From Nitrospirota bacterium (GTDB lineage: Bacteria; Nitrospirota; Nitrospiria; Nitrospirales; Nitrospiraceae): a DNA stretch of 64,000 nt. The position numbers were made by a program, and so were the translations under genes. The notes below the pieces were generated by a model. The model was not told the origin of the DNA. It saw only the letters and a list, made by a program, of their open reading frames with translations, and ran no database searches. Below, in pieces: positions 41,712 through 49,374 of this stretch; position 1 is the first letter of the stretch, and each line of letters opens with the position of its first letter. The DNA is taken from positions 62,001-126,000 of the forward strand of contig JBFMAX010000012.1 of NCBI GenBank assembly GCA_040755395.1, written 5' to 3'.

Positions 41712-42202
41712 CGAACCGGAAGGCCGGCCCGCTCGCCGATGTCGCGCAACCGCCGGAAGAAACTCTGCATCAGTTCCTGGCTTTCCCGTTCCAGCACGCC
41801 TCCGATGACCTGAACTCGGTGGTTGAGACGACGTTCGGCCGGAATGTTGAAGACCGATCCGCAGGCCCCGGCCTTGGGATCCTTCGCGCCGAAGACCAGT
41901 CGGGCGACCCGCGACTGAATGATCGCTCCGGCGCACATCGAGCAGGGTTCGACGGTCACATACAGCGTGGCGCCGGTCAAGCGCCATGTCCCGAGCCGCG
42001 TCGCGGCTTCACGGATCGCCACGACTTCGGCGTGCGCGGTGGGGTCCTGCCACGCCTCCCGGTAGTTGTGCACCTGCGCCACCACCTGACCGTCCAGGAC
42101 CAACACCGCGGCGATCGGCACTTCACCGAGCGCAGGGGCCAACCTGGCCTGCTCCAGCGCCAACCGCATGAATTCGACATCCTTCTGCGTGAACTCCGTC
42201 AT
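41708..42202 (-). CDS. tadA: tRNA-specific adenosine deaminase
   Basis: A 164-residue member of the cytidine/deoxycytidylate deaminase fold. The zinc site is HAEVVAIREAA (His and catalytic Glu) and PCSMCAGAI (two Cys). MRLALEQARLAPALGEVPIAAVLV is the N-terminal helix and strand of TadA. It converts adenosine 34 to inosine in tRNA-Arg(ACG). Length is normal. The stop codon is embedded in the CTAG end of the palindromic element, and the C-terminus looks complete, so the insertion does not appear to have cut the protein. Confidence 0.93.
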   Translation of the reverse strand: MTEFTQKDVEFMRLALEQARLAPALGEVPIAAVLVLDGQVVAQVHNYREAWQDPTAHAEVVAIREAATRLGTWRLTGATLYVTVEPCSMCAGAIIQSRVARLVFGAKDPKAGACGSVFNIPAERRLNHRVQVIGGVLERESQELMQSFFRRLRDIGERAGLPVR

Positions 42203-42302
42203 GATCCTGTCCCTCGACTCTCCGTCCGTGCAGCGTGCGGATAAAACGGGCGTTATCTTAACACAGCCTTCCGGTCAGGAGAAGCCGGTACGCCGTTCCG
42301 AT

Positions 42303-43208
42303 TCAACGGGTTGCTGCAGATGAGCGGCGCACCCACTCGAACTCATAACGCAGTTGGAGCGCGAGATACCGCTGGACCAGCCCGCCGCGGTCCAGCGGCA
42401 TGTCGCGCTCGTGGATCAGGCTGAGCTCCAGGTCCCCGTGCCGCAGCGCGAGACCGACGACCAGATCCAATTCGGTCGGACGCACGGCGTTGCCGGCGCT
42501 CCGGTCCGTGAAGAAATTCGTGTCGGCGAACAGCACGACGCGGTTGCGATACAAGTCCAGGTCCGCGTGCGCGACGTATCGGAAAAGCGCCCGGCCGGTG
42601 TTGTCTGGGCGGGCGAAGTAGTTTTCGTTGTGGAACAGCCAGCCGGCTCCGGCATAGGTCGTCAGGTTTTGGTTGGGGAAATGCGTTCGCCACCAGCTCC
42701 ATTGGCTCGCGTCAGGCCAGCGGTAGGTCATCAGCGTGTCCGCGTAGATCTGTTTGATTCCGCTCCGATCGAGCGGCGCGTCTCGCTCGTACTGCAACCG
42801 CCAGCCCCAGTTGCCCAGCGAACCGGTGAACGCAAACGTGGCGTCCCATTCCGAGAGCGCGATCCATCCGCCGCGCCGGTCGGAGAAGAAATTCTGATCG
42901 GTGTAGAACTGCAGGTACTGTTTGTACAGATCCGTTTCAAGATGGAGCATGTGGCGCAGGCCGACGAGTCCGGTGTTGTCCGGTCTGGCGGCGAAGGTCG
43001 GATTATCGACAAACGCGGCGGTGAGCAGGTAGCCGCGTAGCCAGTGCTGCTCGGCGGCTTCAAGGCCGGCGGACTCCGCCGTGTCGCCGAGGGCCGGCAA
43101 CGGCCGGCCGTATTTTTCCAGCGCCCAGGCCGGAGCGATCCATGGAACGGCCAGAGCCACCAAAATGGCGACGTTCCGGAAACAAAGGAGCGGTCCGGGT
43201 CGTAGCAT
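42303..43208 (-). CDS. Exported protein, probably outer-membrane, with internal duplication
   Basis: A 301-residue protein. The start MLRPGPLLCFRNVAIL leads a signal peptide ending near AWALEKYG. The mature part is rich in Trp, Tyr and alternating polar/apolar residues, consistent with a beta-barrel. Two halves are similar: RPDNTGLVGLRHMLHLETDLY with FYTDQNFFSDR and ERDAPLDRSGIKQ in the first, and RPDNTGRALFRYVAHADLDLY with LFADTNFFTDR and ERDMPLDRGGLVQ in the second. I do not recognise a family. The longer open frame to 43568 is unsupported. Confidence 0.6.
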   Translation of the reverse strand: MLRPGPLLCFRNVAILVALAVPWIAPAWALEKYGRPLPALGDTAESAGLEAAEQHWLRGYLLTAAFVDNPTFAARPDNTGLVGLRHMLHLETDLYKQYLQFYTDQNFFSDRRGGWIALSEWDATFAFTGSLGNWGWRLQYERDAPLDRSGIKQIYADTLMTYRWPDASQWSWWRTHFPNQNLTTYAGAGWLFHNENYFARPDNTGRALFRYVAHADLDLYRNRVVLFADTNFFTDRSAGNAVRPTELDLVVGLALRHGDLELSLIHERDMPLDRGGLVQRYLALQLRYEFEWVRRSSAATR

Positions 43209-43330
43209 GACGAGCAGGGCTCCTTGGACATGCGACCATGATCGCTCGACGACGAGACAATCACGAGGAGAAAAAATCCGGCTCTTGTAACCGCCCTGCA
43301 CGGACCTGTCAAGCCGGGAGTGGGTGGGGA

Positions 43331-44359
43331 CTACAGTTGGCCGATGAGATAGATCGCGCCGGTCGGCTGGGGACGGCCGCCTTCCGGTTCCAGGCTGACG
43401 GCAAACTTGGTGGTGCGGGAGAATTCGGGAAGGTATCGGATCAGCAACCGGCCTTTCTGTCCGGCGTCCGTGGTGAAGGTGCCCGCGCTGACGGGCTTCT
43501 CCTGGACGGCCCAAAGTTGGTAGGTTTTGCCGCCCGGGAGCGGAGGCAGGTTGAAGGCGTACAGCCACGCTTTTTTCGTATCGGGATCGTACAGCAACAG
43601 CCCGCCGGCCCCCTTCGCCATCTCGGAACCGGACAATGAGACAACCTTGACGGTCGGCATCCGCAACAACGCCGCGATCTCGTCCTGCAGCGCCCGTACA
43701 CGCCGGAACGCGGTGCTGTCCTTCTCGAGCTGGGCGAGTTGCGCGCGCGCATCGTCGAGCTCCGCTTCGCGGCGGATCACGGTGTCCCGCAACTCACCGA
43801 TCTCGACGTCCTGTCGCTCAAGTTCCTGCCGCATCTGTGCGAGGGCGAGTTCTTTGTCTCTGACCTCGCGTTGGAGCGACGCCATCTTCGCGGTTTCCCG
43901 TTGGAGCGCTGTTTCAAGCTGTTGGAGCCTCTCCGTTTCCGCCGGGGTCTGCATGTAGAGGGTCCACCCGACATAGCCGGCTCCGGCGACGACCAGCAGT
44001 GCGGCGAACGCCAGCGCAAACCGGGCGGCGTTGGAAGGAAACGATCGCGCGGACGGAAGCGGTGGAAACAGGTGGTTCATCCATTCGCCCGGTTCGAGGC
44101 TGGGTTTGCTCGGTCGCTTGACCGCCTCCGTGTCGGCCGGACTTCGAGGGGCCATGATTTTCGCTTTGAGCCCGCGAGGCGGAGGCGCGGGAGCCAGCCC
44201 GTACGGCAACATGGCCGCTACGGCCTGGTACTCCTTCAAGGCCGTATGGCACGACGGGCAGCCGGACAGCAAATGCGCTTCGAGCGCCTGCCGGTCCGTG
44301 CGTTCCAACGCGCCGACCGCATACAAGGGGACCGCTTCTTCAAATTCCTCGTGGTTCAT
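43331..44359 (-). CDS. Anti-sigma factor, RskA-type
   Basis: A 342-residue membrane anti-sigma factor. The N-terminal zinc-finger-like domain (EEFEEAVPLYAVGALERTDRQALEAHLLSGCPSCHTAL) has H-x4-C-x2-C. One transmembrane helix is at about 115-135, followed by a long coiled coil (145-215) and a C-terminal domain with LSGSEMAKGAGGLLLYDPDTKKAWLYAFNLPPLPGGKTYQLWAV typical of anti-sigma-K factors. It should hold the ECF sigma factor encoded just upstream; the two genes overlap by 4 bases, as expected for a sigma/anti-sigma pair. Confidence 0.88.
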   Translation of the reverse strand: MNHEEFEEAVPLYAVGALERTDRQALEAHLLSGCPSCHTALKEYQAVAAMLPYGLAPAPPPRGLKAKIMAPRSPADTEAVKRPSKPSLEPGEWMNHLFPPLPSARSFPSNAARFALAFAALLVVAGAGYVGWTLYMQTPAETERLQQLETALQRETAKMASLQREVRDKELALAQMRQELERQDVEIGELRDTVIRREAELDDARAQLAQLEKDSTAFRRVRALQDEIAALLRMPTVKVVSLSGSEMAKGAGGLLLYDPDTKKAWLYAFNLPPLPGGKTYQLWAVQEKPVSAGTFTTDAGQKGRLLIRYLPEFSRTTKFAVSLEPEGGRPQPTGAIYLIGQL

Positions 44360-44955
44360 CGAGCGTCGCCCTGGTCGCAACATCCCCTCAAAGCCGTGCG
44401 CAGCTTGTTCATACCGAGTTTGATTCTGGTCTTGATCGTTCCCACGGGTTCATTCAACCGGGCCGCGATTTCTGTGTGGGACAATCCCTCATAGTACGCC
44501 AATTCCAGGGCCTGCTGTTGGGCTTCCGGCAGTTCGGCCAACGCTTTGCTGACGGCGTTCCGCAACTCCAGGTCCGCCTGGATTTCGAACGGGCCCGGCG
44601 ACTGGTCCGGGACGTGGGGCGTTGAAAGGTCCATCGAGTCGACGACGGTCCGAGCCTTTGAAGCTCGTGCACGCAGCCGGTCGAGCGCGCGGCTTCTGGT
44701 GAGCGTGACCAGCCATGCCATCGGCGTGCCCCGCCCGACATCGTACCGGGCGACTTTCTTCCAGACCTCCAAATAAATGTCCTGGAGCAGTTCGGCCGCC
44801 TCGTCCCGATTCCCCAGAATGCGAAGGGCCAGCGTATACAGCAGCGAGCTGGATTGATCATACAACTGGCTGAATGCCTGGTGATCTCCCTTGACCACCT
44901 GGGCCATGAGCTTCGGATCGATCAAGGATGAGGCGTGTCGGGATGAGGTGTCCAT
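44356..44955 (-). CDS. ECF RNA polymerase sigma factor (SigK-like)
   Basis: A 199-residue sigma-70-family factor. Region 2 (QLYDQSSSLLYTLALRILGNRDEAAELLQDIYLEVWKKVARYD) is followed by the region 2.4 part GTPMAWLVTLTRSRALDRLRAR, and region 4 (LPEAQQQALELAYYEGLSHTEIAARLNEPVGTIKTRIKLGMNKLR) holds the helix-turn-helix. No other extension is visible. It is co-transcribed with the anti-sigma gene. Its regulon is unknown; the outer-membrane-like gene downstream and the RiPP cluster upstream are neighbours only. Confidence 0.93.
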   Translation of the reverse strand: MDTSSRHASSLIDPKLMAQVVKGDHQAFSQLYDQSSSLLYTLALRILGNRDEAAELLQDIYLEVWKKVARYDVGRGTPMAWLVTLTRSRALDRLRARASKARTVVDSMDLSTPHVPDQSPGPFEIQADLELRNAVSKALAELPEAQQQALELAYYEGLSHTEIAARLNEPVGTIKTRIKLGMNKLRTALRGCCDQGDAR

Positions 44956-45078
44956 GCAGACCGGTGCTTAGCGGGATCGAACCTTCCCACGCGACTTACA
45001 CGCCTCAATCATAGCATTCTACGTTCGAAACCGACAAAAAGATGCGTGTGTGACATCGGGTGAAACAACGGAAAGGTT

Positions 45079-45972
45079 TCAACCGGGCAAGCGACCGATG
45101 ACGGATCCTGAGCGATCTTCGGGTTGGAGGCCGAGCCCTGTCTCGATAGGCTGTTTCTCGAGGGACGGGCCGGCTTCTAGACGCCGGGTCAGCTTGTGGA
45201 GGACCTGCTCCAGGCCGAGGTCCTTGACGAGCGGCTGGACAAAAATCTTGCCGGAGGCCGGATCGCACGCGCCGAGCGCATAAGGCCCGAGCCGGACTTC
45301 GAGCCGTACGCGTTCCGCGGCTGGCGCTACGCGAACGAGCGGCGTCCTTTCGACTTCGTCCAGCCGGATCGTCTCACGGCGGACGACGGAAAACGCTCCA
45401 AGCGAGTGAAGCGGCGTCCGCCTGATGACATGTACTCGCGCTCCGCGCCTGATCAACCAGGACAGCAGGGCGCGACCACGAGGACTACACCTCAGCCATT
45501 CCCAGACTTCTTCGGCCCGATGGCGCCATGCCGTGTTCCAAGCCGTCAGAGACCGATCCAGCACCAGACGTAGCTGCGCGGCCACGGTCGGTTCGGCCGG
45601 TCGGCCGGGAACCAACCGTTTCCCGCGCCTGCTGATCGCATGGACCTTGGCCAGCACGTCGCACAGGGGGACGGCTTCGCCGGGCTCCCGGGTCCGGTCT
45701 CCGGCCGTGAGGATTTCGCCCGGTCGGCCATAACCCGTCACGCGATGACAGACGAGGACGTTGTTGCGGCGGAAGACGACGATGTCTCCGGGACGGATGT
45801 CGTGCGCCTCCTCGACTTCGAGGACGTCGCCTTCCTGAAGGGTCGGAAACATACTCCAGCTTGCGACCCTGAGCCTGATCAGCGGGCCTCCGTGCGGGGA
45901 ACTCAGAAGAGGGAGCAGATCAGCCGGAGGCTGAAAAGCCGACGAGTTGTCGAGGACGAGACGGCGGATCAT
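45079..45972 (-). CDS. S24/S26-type signal-peptidase-like protease in the RiPP cluster
   Basis: A 297-residue protein. The N-terminal domain (about 30-115) is S24/S26-like: RVASWSMFPTLQEGD with the catalytic Ser, DIRPGDIVVFRRNN, CHRVTGYG with a His in the place used by ER/SipW-type signal peptidases, and LTAGDRTREPG. There is no clear transmembrane segment. The C-terminal 170 residues are unassigned, Arg-rich and contain a short helical bundle. It is the last gene of the minus-strand cluster; the ATG at 45972 is preferred over a TTG at 46002. It could cleave the precursor leader, but this is inference. Confidence 0.65.
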   Translation of the reverse strand: MIRRLVLDNSSAFQPPADLLPLLSSPHGGPLIRLRVASWSMFPTLQEGDVLEVEEAHDIRPGDIVVFRRNNVLVCHRVTGYGRPGEILTAGDRTREPGEAVPLCDVLAKVHAISRRGKRLVPGRPAEPTVAAQLRLVLDRSLTAWNTAWRHRAEEVWEWLRCSPRGRALLSWLIRRGARVHVIRRTPLHSLGAFSVVRRETIRLDEVERTPLVRVAPAAERVRLEVRLGPYALGACDPASGKIFVQPLVKDLGLEQVLHKLTRRLEAGPSLEKQPIETGLGLQPEDRSGSVIGRLPG

Positions 45973-45985
45973 GACGACGTACGCG

Positions 45986-46930
45986 TCAACACGAGCGTGC
46001 AATCGAACGCGCCAGGATTCGGCCGATCAGGAGCCCGGCTTGATGGATTAGATGGAGCGCACGCGTGACGCGGAGCATGACGGGCTGCGACTTCGCGAGG
46101 TCGCCGTAGCGAGATGCGAGAAACTCTGGCGGCGGCCAGAAAGTACGCCGGAGCCATAGGCGTTTCTGCCCCGGAGGCCTGGTGAGAAACAGCAACAAAT
46201 GGCCGAGTCCCTCGATCGGCTGCGTCCCCACCAATCTGCGCAGAAGCCAGGCCAGCAGGCGTTCCCCCGCACTGGACGGAGCCAACCGCCTGAGGACCCC
46301 GTCCGGTACAAAAACGCGCGGCTCCTGCCGACAGGCGAAGGAGAGCCCATGGTAGACGGGAATTTTCAGATGGTGACGCGTTGCCTCTGCGATCAGAGGT
46401 TGCCAATCGATCCGCTCTTTTCGCGTAAGCAGGCGGAGGTCGGTCATGAATGAGGGGACAAAGTAGCCACGATGAACGACGCTGTAGGCGGTCAGATACA
46501 ACAGCAGATCATACCCCTCCAGGCATTTGATCGAAAGCCCGTCGAGCGTCCGGCGCACGGCGCGTTCCCACAGGCCGGCCTGATCGTCCGCGTACCACAC
46601 CGCGGTCGTGATATCCAGGATGAGTCCGCCCTCCGGCGACACATAAGCGGGATTGCCGTCGATGAGCCGACGAAAACCCGAGGCCGTCAGAATCTCGTCG
46701 ATCTTCCACAGATCCCGCTCATGCACCAGAAGATCGACGTCCGTGATCGGTCTGAGGCCGCGGACACCATAGACGCGGGAGAGCAGGTCGGCGCCCTTCA
46801 GGACGATGAAGTCGATCCCGCCGTCGTGGAAAAGCCGGCCGACCTGGACGAACCGGTCGAGCGTGCGTTTGTTGGCGAGGCTGACCCGCGAGTACGCTTC
46901 AGCCAGATCGTCGAGGGTTGAGGGGGACAT
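45986..46930 (-). CDS. Nucleotidyltransferase-fold protein (PF14907-like)
   Basis: A 314-residue protein of the NTP_transf_5 type. GGIDFIVLKGADLLSRVYGVRGLRPITDVDLLVHERD is the G-x...D-x-D nucleotidyltransferase motif (Asp64 and Asp66), followed by a helical C-terminal region. Proteins of this family recur in gene clusters with HPr-kinase-like and PqqD proteins, where they may transfer a nucleotide to a peptide or protein. It overlaps the upstream radical SAM gene by 32 bases, so it is part of the same transcript. The substrate is unknown. Confidence 0.75.
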   Translation of the reverse strand: MSPSTLDDLAEAYSRVSLANKRTLDRFVQVGRLFHDGGIDFIVLKGADLLSRVYGVRGLRPITDVDLLVHERDLWKIDEILTASGFRRLIDGNPAYVSPEGGLILDITTAVWYADDQAGLWERAVRRTLDGLSIKCLEGYDLLLYLTAYSVVHRGYFVPSFMTDLRLLTRKERIDWQPLIAEATRHHLKIPVYHGLSFACRQEPRVFVPDGVLRRLAPSSAGERLLAWLLRRLVGTQPIEGLGHLLLFLTRPPGQKRLWLRRTFWPPPEFLASRYGDLAKSQPVMLRVTRALHLIHQAGLLIGRILARSIARSC

Positions 46931-47957
46931 GGGCTTGCTTCTCCAAGGTGGCCCACTCCTTGAAATGGGGAAGGCACACGCTCATATCGCCGGTCTCCAG
47001 CCAGGCGTCGCTGCGGCCTTGCCGGCAGTACGGACGCAGTTCGCAGCTCGGACATTCGTACTGCGCGTTCGGCTCCGCCCGGTCCACGGTCTGCTTGAGG
47101 ACCTCCCATCCCTCCCGGACAGTCCCCCTGCGCAGGTCGTAGTTGGGAATCGGGAACGCTGTGCAGAGGTTCATCCCACCGTACGGGGTGATGGCGAACC
47201 GGCTGCGCCCGCAGGCGCACTCGATGAAGCGGTCATTCGACGAGCAAGGGTCCTCGACAGGGGTGCCGTTGGCGTTGAATAACCTGGCCTGATCGATCGC
47301 GATCTTCCCTTCAGGGCTCAGACGGTACCGAAGCGGTGTCTTATCGCCGTCTGTCTTCGGCATGATGTCCAGCGAGTATTGGAATTTCCAGCCGTACGGT
47401 TCGATCAACTTCCGGCAGGCCTCGACTTCGGCGTGATTCACCGTCGTCACCGGCATGCGGACGATGACCGGCAGGGAGCAGGCGGCCAGGTGACGAAGCC
47501 CGTTCCGAAAGGATGTATAGGATCCTGCGATGCCGGTCATCCGTTCGTACGTCGGCGCCGTCGCGCCGTACATCGACACAATGATCCGGTTCACGCCGAC
47601 TTCTTCCAGGACCGCCGTCGCCTTCGGCGTCACGCGTGTGGCGTTGGTCAGGATGTGCAGGACAAACCCCAGGCGGCGGGCATGCCGCAGGATGTCCAAG
47701 AAGTCCGGACGGGTAAAAGGTTCTCCGCCGCTGAAGGTCAGGTGCAGGACCCCCAGTTCCGCCACTTGATCGAGGATCGTCGTGACTTCTGCGATCGTCA
47801 GTTCATTCGGCAGCGCCCGGTGGGTCGGATTGTAGCAGTGCACGCAGCGGAGATTGCACCCGTACGTCAGCTCAAAGGTGACGGCTTCGGGCCGTCTGGC
47901 CGCGACGGACCGGCGCGATAGCGACGTGAAAAAGTTCTCAGCCGTCAGCGTCTTCAT
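46899..47957 (-). CDS. Radical SAM/SPASM peptide maturase 1
   Basis: A 352-residue protein. The [4Fe-4S]-SAM cluster motif is CNLRCVHC (Cys34, 38, 41), with LTFSGGEPFTRPDF as the GGE motif. The C-terminal SPASM domain is complete, with Cys in CACGRSRFAITPYGGMNLC and CPSCELRPYCRQG and a last Cys in MSVC, enough for two auxiliary clusters. SPASM proteins often install thioether or C-C/C-O bonds in peptides. The start is the ATG overlapping the HPr-kinase-like gene by ATGA; a much longer open frame upstream is a shadow. It is one of three radical SAM proteins in the cluster. Confidence 0.9.
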   Translation of the reverse strand: MKTLTAENFFTSLSRRSVAARRPEAVTFELTYGCNLRCVHCYNPTHRALPNELTIAEVTTILDQVAELGVLHLTFSGGEPFTRPDFLDILRHARRLGFVLHILTNATRVTPKATAVLEEVGVNRIIVSMYGATAPTYERMTGIAGSYTSFRNGLRHLAACSLPVIVRMPVTTVNHAEVEACRKLIEPYGWKFQYSLDIMPKTDGDKTPLRYRLSPEGKIAIDQARLFNANGTPVEDPCSSNDRFIECACGRSRFAITPYGGMNLCTAFPIPNYDLRRGTVREGWEVLKQTVDRAEPNAQYECPSCELRPYCRQGRSDAWLETGDMSVCLPHFKEWATLEKQAHVPLNPRRSG

Positions 47958-48895
47958 CGTGCGACCATTGACAGTGGGGCACCGTCGGCCTCCAGATAGT
48001 CCACGATGTCGGGGGTGTTGAGAAACGCCAGTTCGGCGCCCCCCACCCGTTCGACCAATTCCGAAAGAAATGACAGGGCTCCTTCCAACCCTTCCCGATC
48101 CCAAAGCGGAAGCACGCACTGGCCGAGCAGGAATCGAAAGAGAGCGGGAGGGGACAGTGGTGTGACGGCGTGGCGGTCTTGCCCATGCCGGATACAGTAC
48201 AGCCTCGACAAGGGACCCGAGTCGTTGGCGGCGAACCGGCCCGATCCCACCCAAGGAGTGCCATGCAGCATGATACCGTGCGGATACCGTCGGAGGATCG
48301 TCCGCTCATCGCTCAACACCGTCGATCCGCGATCGGCGTACAACCCCGAGAGTGTCGACTTGCCGGCTCCCGATGGACCGGAGAATGCCACGCCGCCTGC
48401 CGGCGTCAGGATTCCCGCAGCATGGAGCAGCGCGCCGCCGTCTCGCGCGAGCCTGGTCACCAGACAGACTTCCACGAGCGGGTTGAGGATCTGAACAGGA
48501 GACCAGCCGCAGGTTTCTTCGAACGTCTGCTCAGTGATCCAGGTGTGGATGCGAGAGAACGAGGCGTCGATCAACGACCGGCTTCGCGGCGCAGAGGTTT
48601 GCGTGTCCAGGGCTTCCAGCATGTAGCCTGACGGGCTCTCATATAAGGCCCAGAGTCCGCGACAGGCATCGAAGCGCAAGAGCCGATCCGGGAAATCGGG
48701 GAGAGTGCGCACCAGGGTGACCGTGACATGTATGTCCGCGGGACGGTCTGCGCGGCAGTCTGCGGGGCAGTCTGATAAATCCGCGGACTGAACCACAAAC
48801 GTGGTGAACGGGTTCACGGGCCAACTGATCAGTGGGCGGTTGTTGTGCTCCGCCAGTCGGACCTGGTAGCCTCCGAGTTCGAAATCGATGATCAT
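47954..48895 (-). CDS. HPr-kinase-like (HprK-related) P-loop protein
   Basis: A 313-residue protein (333 if a GTG at 48955 is used). The Walker A motif FSGPSGAGKSTLS lies near residue 173-180, with VLSDERTIL as the following Asp-containing motif, as in the HprK/serine-kinase-like C-terminal domain. Its N-terminal half has strands and a Cys-rich loop (CPADCRADRPAD). HprK-related proteins are found in peptide-modification clusters together with PqqD and PF14907 proteins, and might phosphorylate the peptide or a partner. It lies directly downstream of the two precursor genes. Confidence 0.75.
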   Translation of the reverse strand: MIIDFELGGYQVRLAEHNNRPLISWPVNPFTTFVVQSADLSDCPADCRADRPADIHVTVTLVRTLPDFPDRLLRFDACRGLWALYESPSGYMLEALDTQTSAPRSRSLIDASFSRIHTWITEQTFEETCGWSPVQILNPLVEVCLVTRLARDGGALLHAAGILTPAGGVAFSGPSGAGKSTLSGLYADRGSTVLSDERTILRRYPHGIMLHGTPWVGSGRFAANDSGPLSRLYCIRHGQDRHAVTPLSPPALFRFLLGQCVLPLWDREGLEGALSFLSELVERVGGAELAFLNTPDIVDYLEADGAPLSMVAR

Positions 48896-48971
48896 GGTCG
48901 AGCGGCCCCCGAGGGATATTCTGGTCGGCAATATATCGGCATCGGTTGGGCTCACTCCGCTGCTCGTCTAG

Positions 48972-49166
48972 TCAGGACGGTCGCTGACCGCTGTCGGATC
49001 CGCGACGAGTCGCGTTTCTCTTGCATCCGCCCATGCGACAGAACAGGTCGAGTCCGCCGGCCATCGGGTTGCCGGATAGCAGGCTGCACGCGCTCAGAAT
49101 CGCCTGTTCCTGGTTCAACTCGATCCGATAGAGTTCTGGCGTACTGTACGGCTTTTTCTCGCTCAT
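48972..49166 (-). CDS. RiPP precursor peptide 1
   Basis: A 64-residue peptide. The first 29 residues (MSEKKPYSTPELYRIELNQ...) are nearly identical to those of precursor 2 and resemble the Y-x-x-P-x-L-x-x-V-x-L leader of radical-SAM-associated peptides. The C-terminal part is variable except for NPMAGG, a C-R-x-G-G-C-K-R block and SDSG-x-RPS. Cysteines are at 27, 43 and 48. AAAGGA lies about 10 bases before the ATG. The pair sits between two radical SAM genes and the HPr-kinase-like gene. The size, Cys pattern and location support a substrate role; the modification is unknown. Confidence 0.8.
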   Translation of the reverse strand: MSEKKPYSTPELYRIELNQEQAILSACSLLSGNPMAGGLDLFCRMGGCKRNATRRGSDSGQRPS

Positions 49167-49179
49167 CGAACAGCTTCCT

Positions 49180-49374
49180 TTACGAGGGGCGCAGACCGCT
49201 GTCGGAGCTGCCGCCGGGGTTGGCTCTCTTGCACCCGCCGGCTCGGCAAGTCACGTCCATGCCGCCGGCCATCGGATTGGTCGCCGTGAGGCTGCACGCG
49301 CTCAGAATCGCCTGTTCCTGGTTCAGCTCGACCCGGTAGAGTTCTGGCGTACTGTACGGTTTTTTCTCGCTCAT
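49180..49374 (-). CDS. RiPP precursor peptide 2
   Basis: A 64-residue paralogue of precursor 1. Leader residues 1-29 differ only at position 15 (Val for Ile). Core differences cluster at 30-32, 39, 41-42, 45, 51-56 and 61, whereas NPMAGG, the CR-x-GGCKR block and SDSG-x-RPS are kept. Cysteines are again at 27, 43 and 48. Its ATG overlaps the radical SAM 2 stop by ATGA, so it is translationally coupled to that maturase. The start-to-start offset of the two genes is 208 bases and their leader-coding DNA is almost identical, which indicates a tandem duplication. Confidence 0.82.
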   Translation of the reverse strand: MSEKKPYSTPELYRVELNQEQAILSACSLTATNPMAGGMDVTCRAGGCKRANPGGSSDSGLRPS

